NCBI GenBank assembly: GCA_910589415.1
Contig: OU342632.1
Location: 38,143,637 to 38,207,636, forward strand
Origin: Malachius bipustulatus
Taxonomy: Eukaryota > Arthropoda > Insecta > Coleoptera > Melyridae
Reading direction: 5' to 3'
Length of the DNA: 64,000 nucleotides
Shown piece by piece: positions 11,101-21,269 of this stretch. The notes beneath the pieces were generated by a model. That model saw only the letters and a list, made by a program, of their open reading frames with translations. It did not search any database and was not told the DNA's origin. The translations under genes were made by a program, and so were the position numbers. Each line of letters begins with the position of its first letter. The first letter of the stretch is position 1.

Positions 11101-14100
11101 AAATGGACGAATAATTGTAGAGAATTCAAATACGAAGAAAATGTGAGCTGAAACAACCCGATCGGTTTATTATTGAGGGAGATACGCTTGAATAACGATA
11201 TTAATGCGCCTTCCCTTCATCTGCTATTATTCTACTCCCACTCTACGACCACTAACGCGCGCTCGGCCGTTTTCGTTAATGTTTGCACGCAATTTTTACC
11301 CATTTTTCAGCATTTAAATGGAAAGTGAAGATTGACGTTTTATATGGATTGATCGACGTTCCATAGCTGAACACTTCTACTTCCAAATCCGTCCAAATTC
11401 GGGACATGTTCCGCTATAGAAATCTAAAAAAAAAACCTGTCGTAACCTGACTTACCACAGTATAATAGTCGCAGAAATAAATTTTCATAAATGGTTTGGT
11501 AAAAGTAAACATTTTTAGCAAGCACGCTGCAATTGAACGAAATACTTATACATTTTATAGTCATACTCATATTATTTTATTAGGTGTCCATCAAATCATG
11601 AAACGCGGAGAGAAGTCAGCAAAATGTTCATTTTAGCACTTGGCATACAAAATACCTACCTGCTCACGCGAATTAAGCTAGTTGCTTGCAGCCGCAACAT
11701 TCGAACTGCTTCCTGTCGATCATCAGTGTAGCTATTCAATCCCTTAAAGAGAAACAACAGAAAGAGAATTTACAACAAGACATATTAGACCTGTCATGTA
11801 AGGTGTCCTGCATGAGGAAAACCAAGAGCCAAGTAAATTATATCCTCTAAGACGTTAAGTTTTTATTGTCGATATACTATTATTGACAGTATTATAGGTG
11901 TACATCAAATCTTTCACTTCTTACAGTTTCTATCATAATTTTGAAAAAATTCTCATAAGTGAAGTCGTGATTCTGATAGAAACTGTACGTAAATATGCAA
12001 AATGTAAACAGTCAAGAGAAGGATGGGATAGGACGGACTGGGGCAATAAGTCCTTCTGGAGGATGTCGGGCTTACAGGCTGGAGATGTCTTCGTCGGCAA
12101 GGGTAGCAAGGATAGGAAGTCGTAAGTAGAGTAGCTTCCGGTCCAAGCACGTTCCGCGCAGGAAGCGCGACTTCCACTCGAACCCCTCTGTCAACATGGC
12201 CTCTCGGAGCCCGTTAGGATCGCTCGCACGGAAAACGTGATCAGTCAACATAAGTGAAATTTATCTCTTGTCAACTAACCTTTTAATAAACTTTCCAGTA
12301 ACGTCAGTGGCGTGGATAGTAAGTCCCGAGGAGACAAGGGAGAATTGGATTACCGCTGAGTGAGTCCGATTGGCTATATATGAGAAGGCTCTTTGTTGAC
12401 TTCACGCAATATGGACGCAATATTAACGAAATCCCGACGAACCTGCAGCGCTGCTCAAAATTGGTATCTCTTTCCACTAGTATATCTATATGATGGGATA
12501 TGGTAACGGTTGGTTTGTGAACGATGCAGTATAAGACCAGATATATTAAAAACGATTCCAGCAATTTTATAAATCCACCCATCGGCATGCATTTACCCAA
12601 ATTATGCGAAAAAGTTCATCTGATCAATCAGATGCAACCAACTTTAATTGGAAGCACAAATTACAATCGCAATTTATTTCTCGAAAACTTGTATTGAAAA
12701 CCAGCTCACCAACGAACTGATTATTGAAGAATTCCGAAAAGCGGTGATTAGTTTCGATTGTTTCGACAATCGACTTGATTGAGAATTACAAGTATCAAAT
12801 GGAAATAGATTTCTCCATTCACCCTCAGAGACTTATTGGGATTTAGGAACGGCATAAGAAAGTGAAATAATTAACTTCTCCAATAGGGGAATTTGAATAA
12901 GACCAGCTTTTCACATTCGCATTAGACGGTTATTTGATAGCCCGGTGGCTGGTAGCTAATCTCGATCTAACTCGCCCGCATTCGAGCAACGCTCCCATAT
13001 ATAAATTCCAAAGACGGGATTTTTCATCATGACAGACATTTAACTTCCATTATCCTTATTCTCTAACAGGATCGGTGCTATTGGTCTAATTCGATGCAAT
13101 TCTGCCTCGAAACGCTTTTTTTCAGGCTCGAGCGAGCGTGTGACTGTATACACTAACGTTTAACGATTTAATAGGTCCTTTCATCAGGATCCTGCATTGA
13201 TTAATTCAAATTATTCAAGACTCTGTAACGTTATCGAACTTCTACCGCCTTGACTTGAAAATATCTCGTTGGATTCCTTTTTGGCGTACCGTAACGAAAG
13301 AAAGTTCTGATATTTTAAACGATTGAGGTAAGGTATGGTAAGTGTATTCCCAGGTATATTGTATAATAGTTCGAAGCTGTACAGTCATCAAATTTGCCTC
13401 AATTTTCATTGGTTACCTACTGTCACAAAAAAAAATGAAAAATAAATGAAGTTTTCCAATAAAAGCATTGGAATATTTCGAGTTACAGAATAAATGTTGC
13501 CATGTACGTATTCAAATTCCCAGAAAGCCAAGAAATATAGCATTAGCATTAGAATATACCAGAATTTCAAAACTCGTGCGCAGTAAAATGCCTGGAGGAT
13601 TAATTATTAAATTCATAAGTGGAAACGTTGACACTCTACCATACCCAAGCTACGTTAGGAATTTATAGCGAACAATTAAATATGACAGTCTCTAACATGG
13701 TAGATACGTCACGAAAATCTACCGTCTCAGTTTATTTCATGAAGTTATTATATCATCCTCTGCTATACTGAGCTTGGAAAACTTTGCTAGATTAGCGAAG
13801 AGGCTTTCCCGTCATTCTCTCCTATCTTCTCCATTGCATTAATTAGAGTAAAAACAGGGAACGCATCTCGTGCAAAGTATAACTTAGGTAATCATCTAAT
13901 AGTTTGCAAAAATACAATGCAGCAAGCTGGACGGTTTTAACAAAACAAATTCGATAACACTAAGCTTTATTAACGACTTGCTAACTAACACCAAGGTACG
14001 TAGATATGTTACACAAAAATAGACTTTTTAACTTAAGCAACGCAATTCTGATATCCCTTCGAGATGTCCTCCATTAGTATCGGTGTGTCAGAGAAACTGG

Positions 14101-15807
14101 TCATGACGTCATTGATAATAAAATTTTGATATTGCCAGCTTTGAAGACAAATTTAGGTCAGGCAGTAAATTAATCAAAATACAAGTGATAATAATTATTA
14201 ATATTCCACGAATGAAAGATATCTTAACATTACACAAAAAATAACCATTATCGCTAATCCAGTCACATCGGAATTTTCGAAATATGACAAGACAATTCCA
14301 TGGAAATTTGACATTCATTTTCATTCGAATTAACCCGCCTACATTGCTCATGCGTACCACCAAATCATATCATCACACGTTCAGAGCTACACACGTGCTT
14401 TGTGTGAATAAGAATGTCATAAAGGTGATGTTATTCATGACGTCATGGCATCAGGTTAGCCGACACGACCTATATGAAGTAAATATTTCTAATTTCATTA
14501 ATAAATACTCATTCATTGGTACTTGTAAAAAATAATAAAAGAAGTTATTATCTTTTTTTTAATAAATAAATAATCACCTAACCGTTAATGAGAGAAAAAT
14601 TATGAAGCAGAATCCCCAGTGAAATGATATGCTGAGCGAATTGCAATTAAATCGAGATAAAATTTTATTTTCCATCTAAAATGTAAATGTTGCGATATTT
14701 ACATTTTTTAATCTGCCTTCTTTGCCTTTCACATTTTTCGTAGAAAAATAAATCATAAGTCAAAATTTATAGAACGATATGGAATCGCCGATTTTATTTT
14801 AACAATCGCCGTGATATATTTTTAAGGAAGACTTTCATCCACAATGCTTTTATAGAACACTTACCCTATTTTTTGAAGATTCATAGAAATCATAAAGACG
14901 ATTCTATGTTTATATCAGTGATGTATTTAAAGTGGCCATCACGAGCCACGGCCTCTCCTTTCCCGTTCGGGCTATCGTGATGTCGTGATACGCATTTAGA
15001 CGGAACTCTCATCGTGTAAACAAATTCATCTATAAGAGACGGAAGTTTTATTGGCCCATCTAGTCTTGAAGTTGCTGTGGAAATGTAAACATTTTTCATT
15101 TTTCTATTCGCCTTTTTTTAGCATTTAGTTTTTGTCATCCCCAGAGGCGACAACACCCGGCTTCTTGTTCAGCAGTTACTTTTTACGAATGTCGGAAATT
15201 TATAGCTCAGTTTTTCACTACGACTTCGCGATAAGTTTCTTGGAGATGTCGCGAGATCAATGAAAGACGACGCGCTTTTCATAAAATGCCTTGATAAATT
15301 AATAATTTTTCGATATCATAACAATTTTATTTATATTTATGCACTTTCTACTTTCTGTTATTCTTTTTCCTTATGTCATTATTATTTCGTAACTCTTTAT
15401 CATCATTTATTTCTTTTTTTAATGCATATAATAATTCAAGTTTCGCTTCGACTTGTCATGCAGAAACGCTTTATTTTTTGTTATTATGTAACTAAAAACG
15501 CTATATCTTACTTGTGAACTGATGTTATAATAATGGACCTGACAAGTTTCTAGATTTTATTTAAGTTATTCGTGTAATTGCGATGTTAAAAAAAAATTCT
15601 TTTGACAATTTGAAAGCGCTATATTCTATATTTCTTTCTTTTTTTTTTGTTGCGTAATCGTAATAATTATTATTAACCTCTCTAGAGATGGAATTTTTCT
15701 CAATATCCTTCTGGCAAACTTGATAATTTTCATTATCACCTCATTCATGCACTACTAAGAACTTTACTTACCTATTAATATCAAAGACATGGTTAATAGT
15801 TAATAGT
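8136..15807. other. mostly single-copy-like non-coding DNA
   Basis: No protein or stable RNA is recognised. Small items seen are a hairpin near 10036-10070 (ggaatttat pairing ataaattcc), a GC-richer island at about 11990-12260 (listed separately), and short inverted cagtttctat/atagaaactg near 11920-11990. The frame at 9615-9908 (97 codons, TTG start) resembles nothing I know. Many blocks have mixed composition without simple repeats, as expected of introns or cis-regulatory DNA of a host gene lying outside the window, but this cannot be shown from sequence alone. Confidence 0.4.
11990..12260. other. GC-richer, CpG-containing island, unexplained
   Basis: The composition contrasts sharply with its surroundings. 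A plus-strand frame (about 11991-12125) stays open and ends next to cgtaagt, a plausible splice donor at about 12121, with a pyrimidine-poor possible acceptor near 11896. It could be a host exon or a retroelement scrap. The translated segment resembles no family I know. Confidence 0.3.
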
Positions 15808-15980
15808 TTGGTGGGAAAAGGTTGTGTACCCCGAGTGGCTAGACCCTCAAGTGCCCTTTTTGCCATTCCCAAACCATGGTGGGACTCCTACTCGAACCTT
15901 GCTCACCTTTGGCCTTTTAATAATGGCCTGAAGTTTTTTCCATGAAAGGAGTGCCTTTTCTTCCTCTTGTAGTGCCTCTG
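15808..15980 (-). mobile_element. 5'-truncated LINE fragment, 3' end only
   Basis: Read on the minus strand, this matches the last 40 or so codons plus the 3' UTR of the full-length LINE at 17545-23305. The peptide GSEALQEEEKALLS corresponds to GSEELQEEEMKLLS there. The 3' UTR pieces cctactcgaacc and cccaaaccatggtg are shared. Divergence is substantial, so it is an older copy or a sister family. Its tail is a short ACTATTA-type repeat rather than the TAC repeat of the full-length copy. Confidence 0.8.
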
Positions 15981-17290
15981 ACCCAAAAATAAGATTGGTT
16001 TCCAGTTGGTGTTTAAATTAGGAGTTTTAAGTTATAAACAAGTGAAAATCGCCGTTTTCGATTAAGTTCAAGGCCTTGTAAAACGAAAACGGCTCAAGAT
16101 AGAAAAAACGGCTTACATGTCACTGTTTTTACTTTTGTGTTGCGTCTTATTATGTGGTTAAAATTACTATACAGGGTGATTATACAGGGTGGTCCAACTT
16201 AAAACATCAGGACTTTACCAAACGATAGATATCGTTAAAATAATGCCAGTTTCTCTAATACACTTATAGCCGGGAAAGCTTCCTTTTCAAGATACAGGGT
16301 GTTGAAGTTTTGGGAAAAAAATAATGTTTTGCGAATATTGTCAAAACGGCTGCTTTAAAAAAATTAAAATTTGGCACGCAGCATGAGCTAGAAGTATCTT
16401 TCATGATTTACGGCTTATGGTGATAAATTTCGAAAACCAGCGGCGGAGATATGGGTGTGTCACTCCTTTAAAAAAAAAATTGACGCTACTGACTCTATGG
16501 TTACTGGCAATTGTTACATTAGTTAGGTGTTGTTTATTTCTGTTATTTAATTATTTAAGTAAAAGTTATTTGATTAGAATTTGTCTGTTATTCTTAAAAT
16601 AGCTACGGATATTACCTAAGAAAACCTGAATTATCTCGAAAACGGTGCGCCTTGTAAAACAAATTAGAGAGTATTTTTTTTGCTCTAAAAAGCATGGGAC
16701 ATTGAATAGTATTATTAAATTTGCCATAGAGTCAGTGGTGTAATTTTTTTTTAAAGGGGCGATGGCACACCCATATCTCCGCCGCTGGTTTTCGAAATTT
16801 ATCACCATAAGCCGTAAATCATGAAAGATACTTAGCTCATGCTGCGTGTCAAATTTCAATTTTTTTAAAGCAGCCGTTTTGACAATATTCGCAAAACATT
16901 ATTTTTTTCCCAAAACTTCAATGCCCTGTATCTTGAAAAGAAAGCTTTCCCGGCTATAAGTGTATTAGAAAAAATGGCATTATTTTAACGTTATCTATCG
17001 TTTAGTAAAGTCCTGACTTTTTAAGTTGGACCACCCTGTATATCTGAAAAATGTTTAGATTTCGAAACGTGTGGCTAAATAAAAAAAAAGTTTCTGTAGG
17101 TACCATCAAATAAAACAAAAAATTAAAATAGGGACATGTAAGCCGTTTCCCTCTTTGAGCCGTTTTCATGTACATACAGTGCACCGGAGCTTAAAAAACT
17201 GCGATTTTAACTTGTTTATAACTCACAAGCTTCTCAATTTAAACACCAACTGTAAAATCAATCTTACTTTTTCTTCTCAGGCAATATGAG
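15975..17290. mobile_element. foldback element split by a second foldback
   Basis: The left part (15975-16182) and right part (17041-17290) are reverse complements. They share ccagttggtgtttaaatt, gttataaacaagtgaaaatcg, aaacggctcaa and the module cggcttacatgt. At its centre, after tatacagggtgat, lies the 854-bp foldback 16185-17038. The insertion order is therefore clear: the outer element is older. The left end abuts the truncated LINE tail, so the outer limits are uncertain. Confidence 0.7.
16185..17038. mobile_element. nested CAGGGTG foldback MITE
   Basis: It starts TA-CAGGGTGGTCCAACTTA and ends with the inverted copy followed by TA (16183-16184 and 17039-17040). Arms of over 300 bp are similar throughout, for example gtcaaaacggctgcttta and gcggcggagatatgggtg and their complements. 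The centre, around 16500-16720, is AT-rich. No transposase, so it is non-autonomous and presumably moved by an IS630-Tc1-mariner enzyme, given the TA target. Confidence 0.8.
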
Positions 17291-17531
17291 CATTCAATTA
17301 AAAAAAAATAAAAATAAATTTGATATGTCACTCTTATATTGGACATCCTGTGTAAGTAGTCCAAAATAATTTTAAGTTAAGGCACTACGCCTTATATAAA
17401 ACCCAGTTACGAAATTTAAAGTTAAAAAAAATCCCTTTTTAACGCAATTACTGCGTTTAAGTTTATTCTCGTATGCCTTATTACATCAATATTTTATAAA
17501 ATAATTGATTTCTGGAGATAAAATTCTTAGC

Positions 17532-17544
17532 AACCTTTTCCCTA
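17532..17544. repeat. LINE target-site duplication, 3' side
   Basis: The 13-mer aaccttttcccta is repeated exactly at 23306-23318, on the other side of the LINE. Confidence 0.85.
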
Positions 17545-17635
17545 GTAGTAGTAGTATGGTGGGTTGGGGTGGTACACCCCAAGCGACTAGGCCACCGAGG
17601 GCCCTTTTCGCCTTACCCAAACCATGGTGAAACTC

Positions 17636-20600
17636 CTACTCGAACCTCCCCGACCTTTTAATAAAGGCCAGAAGGTTGTTGTATGAGAGGAGTTTCATTT
17701 CTTCCTCTTGTAGCTCCTCAGACCCAAAGATGTTGAGCCTGAGGTTACTGTATACCTCGCATACGCCCACATAATGGTGGGAGTCCTCGTCATCCATTCC
17801 GCATTTAGGGCAGACCGGGTCCCGAGTGACCCCCACCACTTGCAGGTGTCTGTTCAGACTGCTGTGACCGGTGAGAACCCCGACTAGTAGTCTGAGTTCC
17901 CTCCGGTTCATTCTGGACATGCTGGTCCATCCGTTTCCGATCGGACCAGCCAGAAACAGCCTGGCCTGTCTGCAGCCTGGTGCTGTTTCCCAGTGGTTCT
18001 CTAAACCCTTGCGTGTCCATTCTTTTATAGATTCTTTGAGAAGATTTTTGGTCAGACCCAGGACGGGCTCCGGCCCACAAAAGGTTTCCCTGGTCCCGAG
18101 CTTCGCGTATTGATCTGCCAGCTCATTACCTGGTACACCCGAGTGTGCAGGAACCCACACGATATGCACCGATTTTCTGTCCGCCAGTCTGTTCAGCGCC
18201 TCGACACACTCCTGGACCAGTGGGGAGCTGGTTCCGTGTGTGTCCAGCGCCTTCGCGGCGGCCTGACTATCCGTGCATATGTATATCGTCCGTTCCCCGG
18301 CTTCCATTATCTGCTCCAGTCTAGCTGCTTGCAGGATAGCATAAATCTCCGCCTGGAAGACGGTTGCGGTGGACCCAAGAGGGTAGGATCTTCCCAGTTT
18401 CCGTCCAGCCAGGTAGAGTCCCGCTCCTACGTGGCCATTTTTGTTCCTGGAGCCGTCTGTGAAACAGACTAGTCCTCCTGGTTCGAAGGCTACCTCCCTT
18501 TTTTCCCACTTTTCCTTTTCAGGAATTTGCAGGGTAAATTTCTTGTTTTCTCTGTTGTTTCTTGTTTTTGAGGTAGACATAAGGTTTGAGATTGGTATCT
18601 CCACCTCGGCAACCTTGGCTATCTCTGTGTGTCCTTTATAACCTCCGCCTTTCCATAGTCCCGAATCACGCATTCTTAGGTGGGCCGCCATGGCCTCCCC
18701 TTTTATCCAAATGGGAAGCGGTGGCAGCTCCAGAATGACATTCAGGGCTGCTGTCGGGGTGGTTCTCATTGCACTTGTTATTAACAAACTGGCGAGCCGT
18801 TGGAGTTTAGCTAGCCTGTTTGCAACGGTATTGCTTGTGGTTGTTTTCCACCAGACCACCGAACCATAACTGATTCTCGGTCTGATGATGGCCGTGTATA
18901 ACCAGTGCATTATCTTCGGTTTTAGCCCCCACACCTTGCCTATTGTCCCTTTTAGCTGCCATAGAGATGACACAGTTTTTGTGACTATTCTGTCAATCTG
19001 TGGCCTCCAGGTCAGCTTTTCGTCTAGTACCATTCCAAGGTATTTGGCCTCCCCACTAAGAGTAAGGAGTTTGCCAAACAGCCTGGGTGGTTTGAATCCT
19101 CTTTTTTCCCTTTTCCTTGTGAAGAGGACCATGTCGGTTTTTCCGGGGTTGATGGTCAGCCCCGCCTCTTCACACCATTTTTCGATTATCTTACATGCAC
19201 TCTGCATGCGATCGCAGACCACGCTTAGGAATTGGCCGGTTACTAGAACCAGCCCATCGTCAGCATATGCCTGTGCATACAGTCCGTCATCTGTCAGGCG
19301 CTTTAGGAGGCCGTCCATGATCAGGCACCACAGGTGAGGTGATAGGCAGCTGCCTTGGGGGCATCCACCACTCACCGCAATGCCCACTCGAACTTCTCCC
19401 GCACCCGATGACACCTGCCTGCTTTCGATCGCTGAAGCAATCCAGTTAATCAGGACCTGGGGGGTACCCCTGGATTGCAGCTCGGTGCATATGGTTTTTG
19501 TTCTTGCCTTGTCAAAAGCGCCTTCCACATCAAAGAAAATGGCCAAGGCCCAGTTCCCGTGATGCAGCGCTTTTTCAATTTCTCTAGTCACTGCGTGTAG
19601 AGCAGTTTCCGTGGATCTTTGCTTCAGGTAAGCATGTTGACCCCTGTGAAACGGGAACTCACGCAGTGTGTTTTCTATCAGGTATCTGTCGACTATCCTT
19701 TCTAGCATTTTCAGCATGAAGGATGTCAGACTGATAGGCCTGAATGACTTAGCTAAAGTGTAGTCCTCTTTTCCTTGTTTGGGAATGAAGACCACGTTTG
19801 CCTTCCTCCATGCCTGGGGCACATATCCCGTTGCTAGGCTAGCCCGGAATATGTTTCTCACGCTGGGGAGAATCGTTTCCAGGCCCGCCTGCAGCAATGC
19901 TGGGAAAATGCCATCAGGTCCTGCTGTCTTGTATGGACGGAACTCTTTGCTTACCCTTCGTATGACCTCGTCGTTTACCAGATTTTCGGCTAGCTGCCAG
20001 TCCGAGGTTGGCTCCGCCCGCCTCTCTGGGTCGACTTGGTCTGTTCCCGGGAAGTGGATTCTGAGGAGGTGCTCAATTGTCTCCTCCTCCGTTTCTGTCC
20101 AGGTTCCGTCCTCTTTCTTGATCGAGCCTATTTCGTTGCGTTTTGAGGCACTAAGCAATTTTGCGAGCCTGGCAGCCTCCGGGAGGGAGGTTATCTCCTC
20201 GCAGAATTCTCGCCAGCTCGCTCTCTTGCTGTGCCTTATCTCTCTCTTAAATTCTCTTCTGGCTTCTCGAAAACGGTCCCATTGAGTGTCCTCTCCTGAG
20301 GTCACGGCCTGTCGAAGTGACCTCCTCGCTGACCTCCTGAGGTGATGGAGTTCTTTGCTCCACCACCTGATTTTCTTTTCTGGAGGCCTTCTCAAGGGAC
20401 ACGCCTTTTCGTACGCCTCGGTTATCTTTTTGCTTAATTTCTCTACCTCTTGGTCTATTTTTTCCTGTGTGATTTGAGGTAGGGGACCCTTGAACCTTAT
20501 TTGGAGATCTTTTGTAAAGATCTCCCAATTAGTTGTCCTTGGGTTTCGTTTGGGCTTGTCTGCCGCCATCCTCGCTTTGATCTTGAATCGGATCATGCGG

Positions 20601-21160
20601 TGGTCGGACAGCAGGACATCGCCCGTCACTTGCCATTCTCGTACGTCACAGGTTATGCTTTTGGAGGCTAGGGTTATGTCAATCACTTCCTTGCGGTTGC
20701 GATTGACAAAGGTTGGTTCCCTGCCTCTATTACTTATTTCAAGGTCTGTGGTTGCTAGATATTCCAGTAGGGCCTCTCCGCGTGTGTTGACGTCGGTGCT
20801 GCCCCATAGAGTGTGATGCGCGTTGGCATCACAGCCTATTACTACTGGGATCCCTCTGCTTTCCCCAAACGTTGTTATATCTGCCATCTCTTGCGATGGC
20901 AGACGTTCACCGTCGTATGGGAGATATAAGCTACTTAGAATTATCTTATGTGAGATGTCACTTACTTTGTATTCCAGAAGCATTGCTGTGGCGTCCCTGG
21001 TCCCCAGCTGCGGTAAGGGTACCGAGCTTAGCCTCTTGGACACCAGTATGCAGCTTCTAGGTGTCTCTCCTGCCTTGGCTCCCACCAGAAGTTTGAAGCC
21101 CAGGCCCGACAGTCCTTTTATTTGACTCCTAAAGACATATGGTTCCTGAATTAGTATCAC
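17636..21160 (-). CDS. LINE ORF2: endonuclease-reverse transcriptase-RNase H (frameshifted N-terminus)
   Basis: The open frame is 1174 codons. Residues 1-200 are an APE-type endonuclease: QEP at 5-7, GCDAN at 109-113 and SDHR at 185-188, which make the target-site nick. About 400-780 is the reverse transcriptase, with FFDVEGAFD holding D544, the GCPQGSCLSP box at 599-608 and YADD at 632-635. About 897-1022 is RNase H, with D902 in TDGS, E938, D964, HSG at 1006-1008 and D1016 in ELAD. A C-x2-C-x8-H-x4-C knuckle lies at 1117-1134. The natural start is the ATG at 21263, six bases after ORF1 stops. Between it and this frame the 10-mer gcaggttttt is present twice in tandem (21165-21184), which shifts frame and cuts off the first 35 or so residues. 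Removing one copy would join the frames, so this copy is probably inactive, or the duplication is a sequencing error. ORF2 would normally be translated by reinitiation after ORF1. Confidence 0.93.
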   Translation of the reverse strand: MILIQEPYVFRSQIKGLSGLGFKLLVGAKAGETPRSCILVSKRLSSVPLPQLGTRDATAMLLEYKVSDISHKIILSSLYLPYDGERLPSQEMADITTFGESRGIPVVIGCDANAHHTLWGSTDVNTRGEALLEYLATTDLEISNRGREPTFVNRNRKEVIDITLASKSITCDVREWQVTGDVLLSDHRMIRFKIKARMAADKPKRNPRTTNWEIFTKDLQIRFKGPLPQITQEKIDQEVEKLSKKITEAYEKACPLRRPPEKKIRWWSKELHHLRRSARRSLRQAVTSGEDTQWDRFREARREFKREIRHSKRASWREFCEEITSLPEAARLAKLLSASKRNEIGSIKKEDGTWTETEEETIEHLLRIHFPGTDQVDPERRAEPTSDWQLAENLVNDEVIRRVSKEFRPYKTAGPDGIFPALLQAGLETILPSVRNIFRASLATGYVPQAWRKANVVFIPKQGKEDYTLAKSFRPISLTSFMLKMLERIVDRYLIENTLREFPFHRGQHAYLKQRSTETALHAVTREIEKALHHGNWALAIFFDVEGAFDKARTKTICTELQSRGTPQVLINWIASAIESRQVSSGAGEVRVGIAVSGGCPQGSCLSPHLWCLIMDGLLKRLTDDGLYAQAYADDGLVLVTGQFLSVVCDRMQSACKIIEKWCEEAGLTINPGKTDMVLFTRKREKRGFKPPRLFGKLLTLSGEAKYLGMVLDEKLTWRPQIDRIVTKTVSSLWQLKGTIGKVWGLKPKIMHWLYTAIIRPRISYGSVVWWKTTTSNTVANRLAKLQRLASLLITSAMRTTPTAALNVILELPPLPIWIKGEAMAAHLRMRDSGLWKGGGYKGHTEIAKVAEVEIPISNLMSTSKTRNNRENKKFTLQIPEKEKWEKREVAFEPGGLVCFTDGSRNKNGHVGAGLYLAGRKLGRSYPLGSTATVFQAEIYAILQAARLEQIMEAGERTIYICTDSQAAAKALDTHGTSSPLVQECVEALNRLADRKSVHIVWVPAHSGVPGNELADQYAKLGTRETFCGPEPVLGLTKNLLKESIKEWTRKGLENHWETAPGCRQARLFLAGPIGNGWTSMSRMNRRELRLLVGVLTGHSSLNRHLQVVGVTRDPVCPKCGMDDEDSHHYVGVCEVYSNLRLNIFGSEELQEEEMKLLSYNNLLAFIKRSGRFE

Positions 21161-21164
21161 ATCT

Positions 21165-21184
21165 GCAGGTTTTTGCAGGTTTTT
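21165..21184. repeat. 10-bp tandem duplication breaking ORF2
   Basis: Two adjacent copies of gcaggttttt. One extra copy puts the first 30-35 codons of ORF2 (from ATG 21263) out of frame with the endonuclease domain. Confidence 0.85.
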
Positions 21185-21269
21185 TTACCAGGCTGCTTAG
21201 CATTTCTGCTGTGGCATCCCGGCTGTGCTGCAGATTGATCTGACTTACCTTTATTCCCTCCATGGGAGG

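Noticed and set aside
12943..13000. tRNA or SINE suggested by gcccggtggctggtagc and gcattcgagc
   Set aside because: Spacing and arms do not fit a tRNA.
17805..20816. Many open frames antisense to or out of frame with LINE ORF2
   Set aside because: The GC-rich LINE coding sequence produces shadow frames. Domains and catalytic motifs are only in the minus-strand frame.
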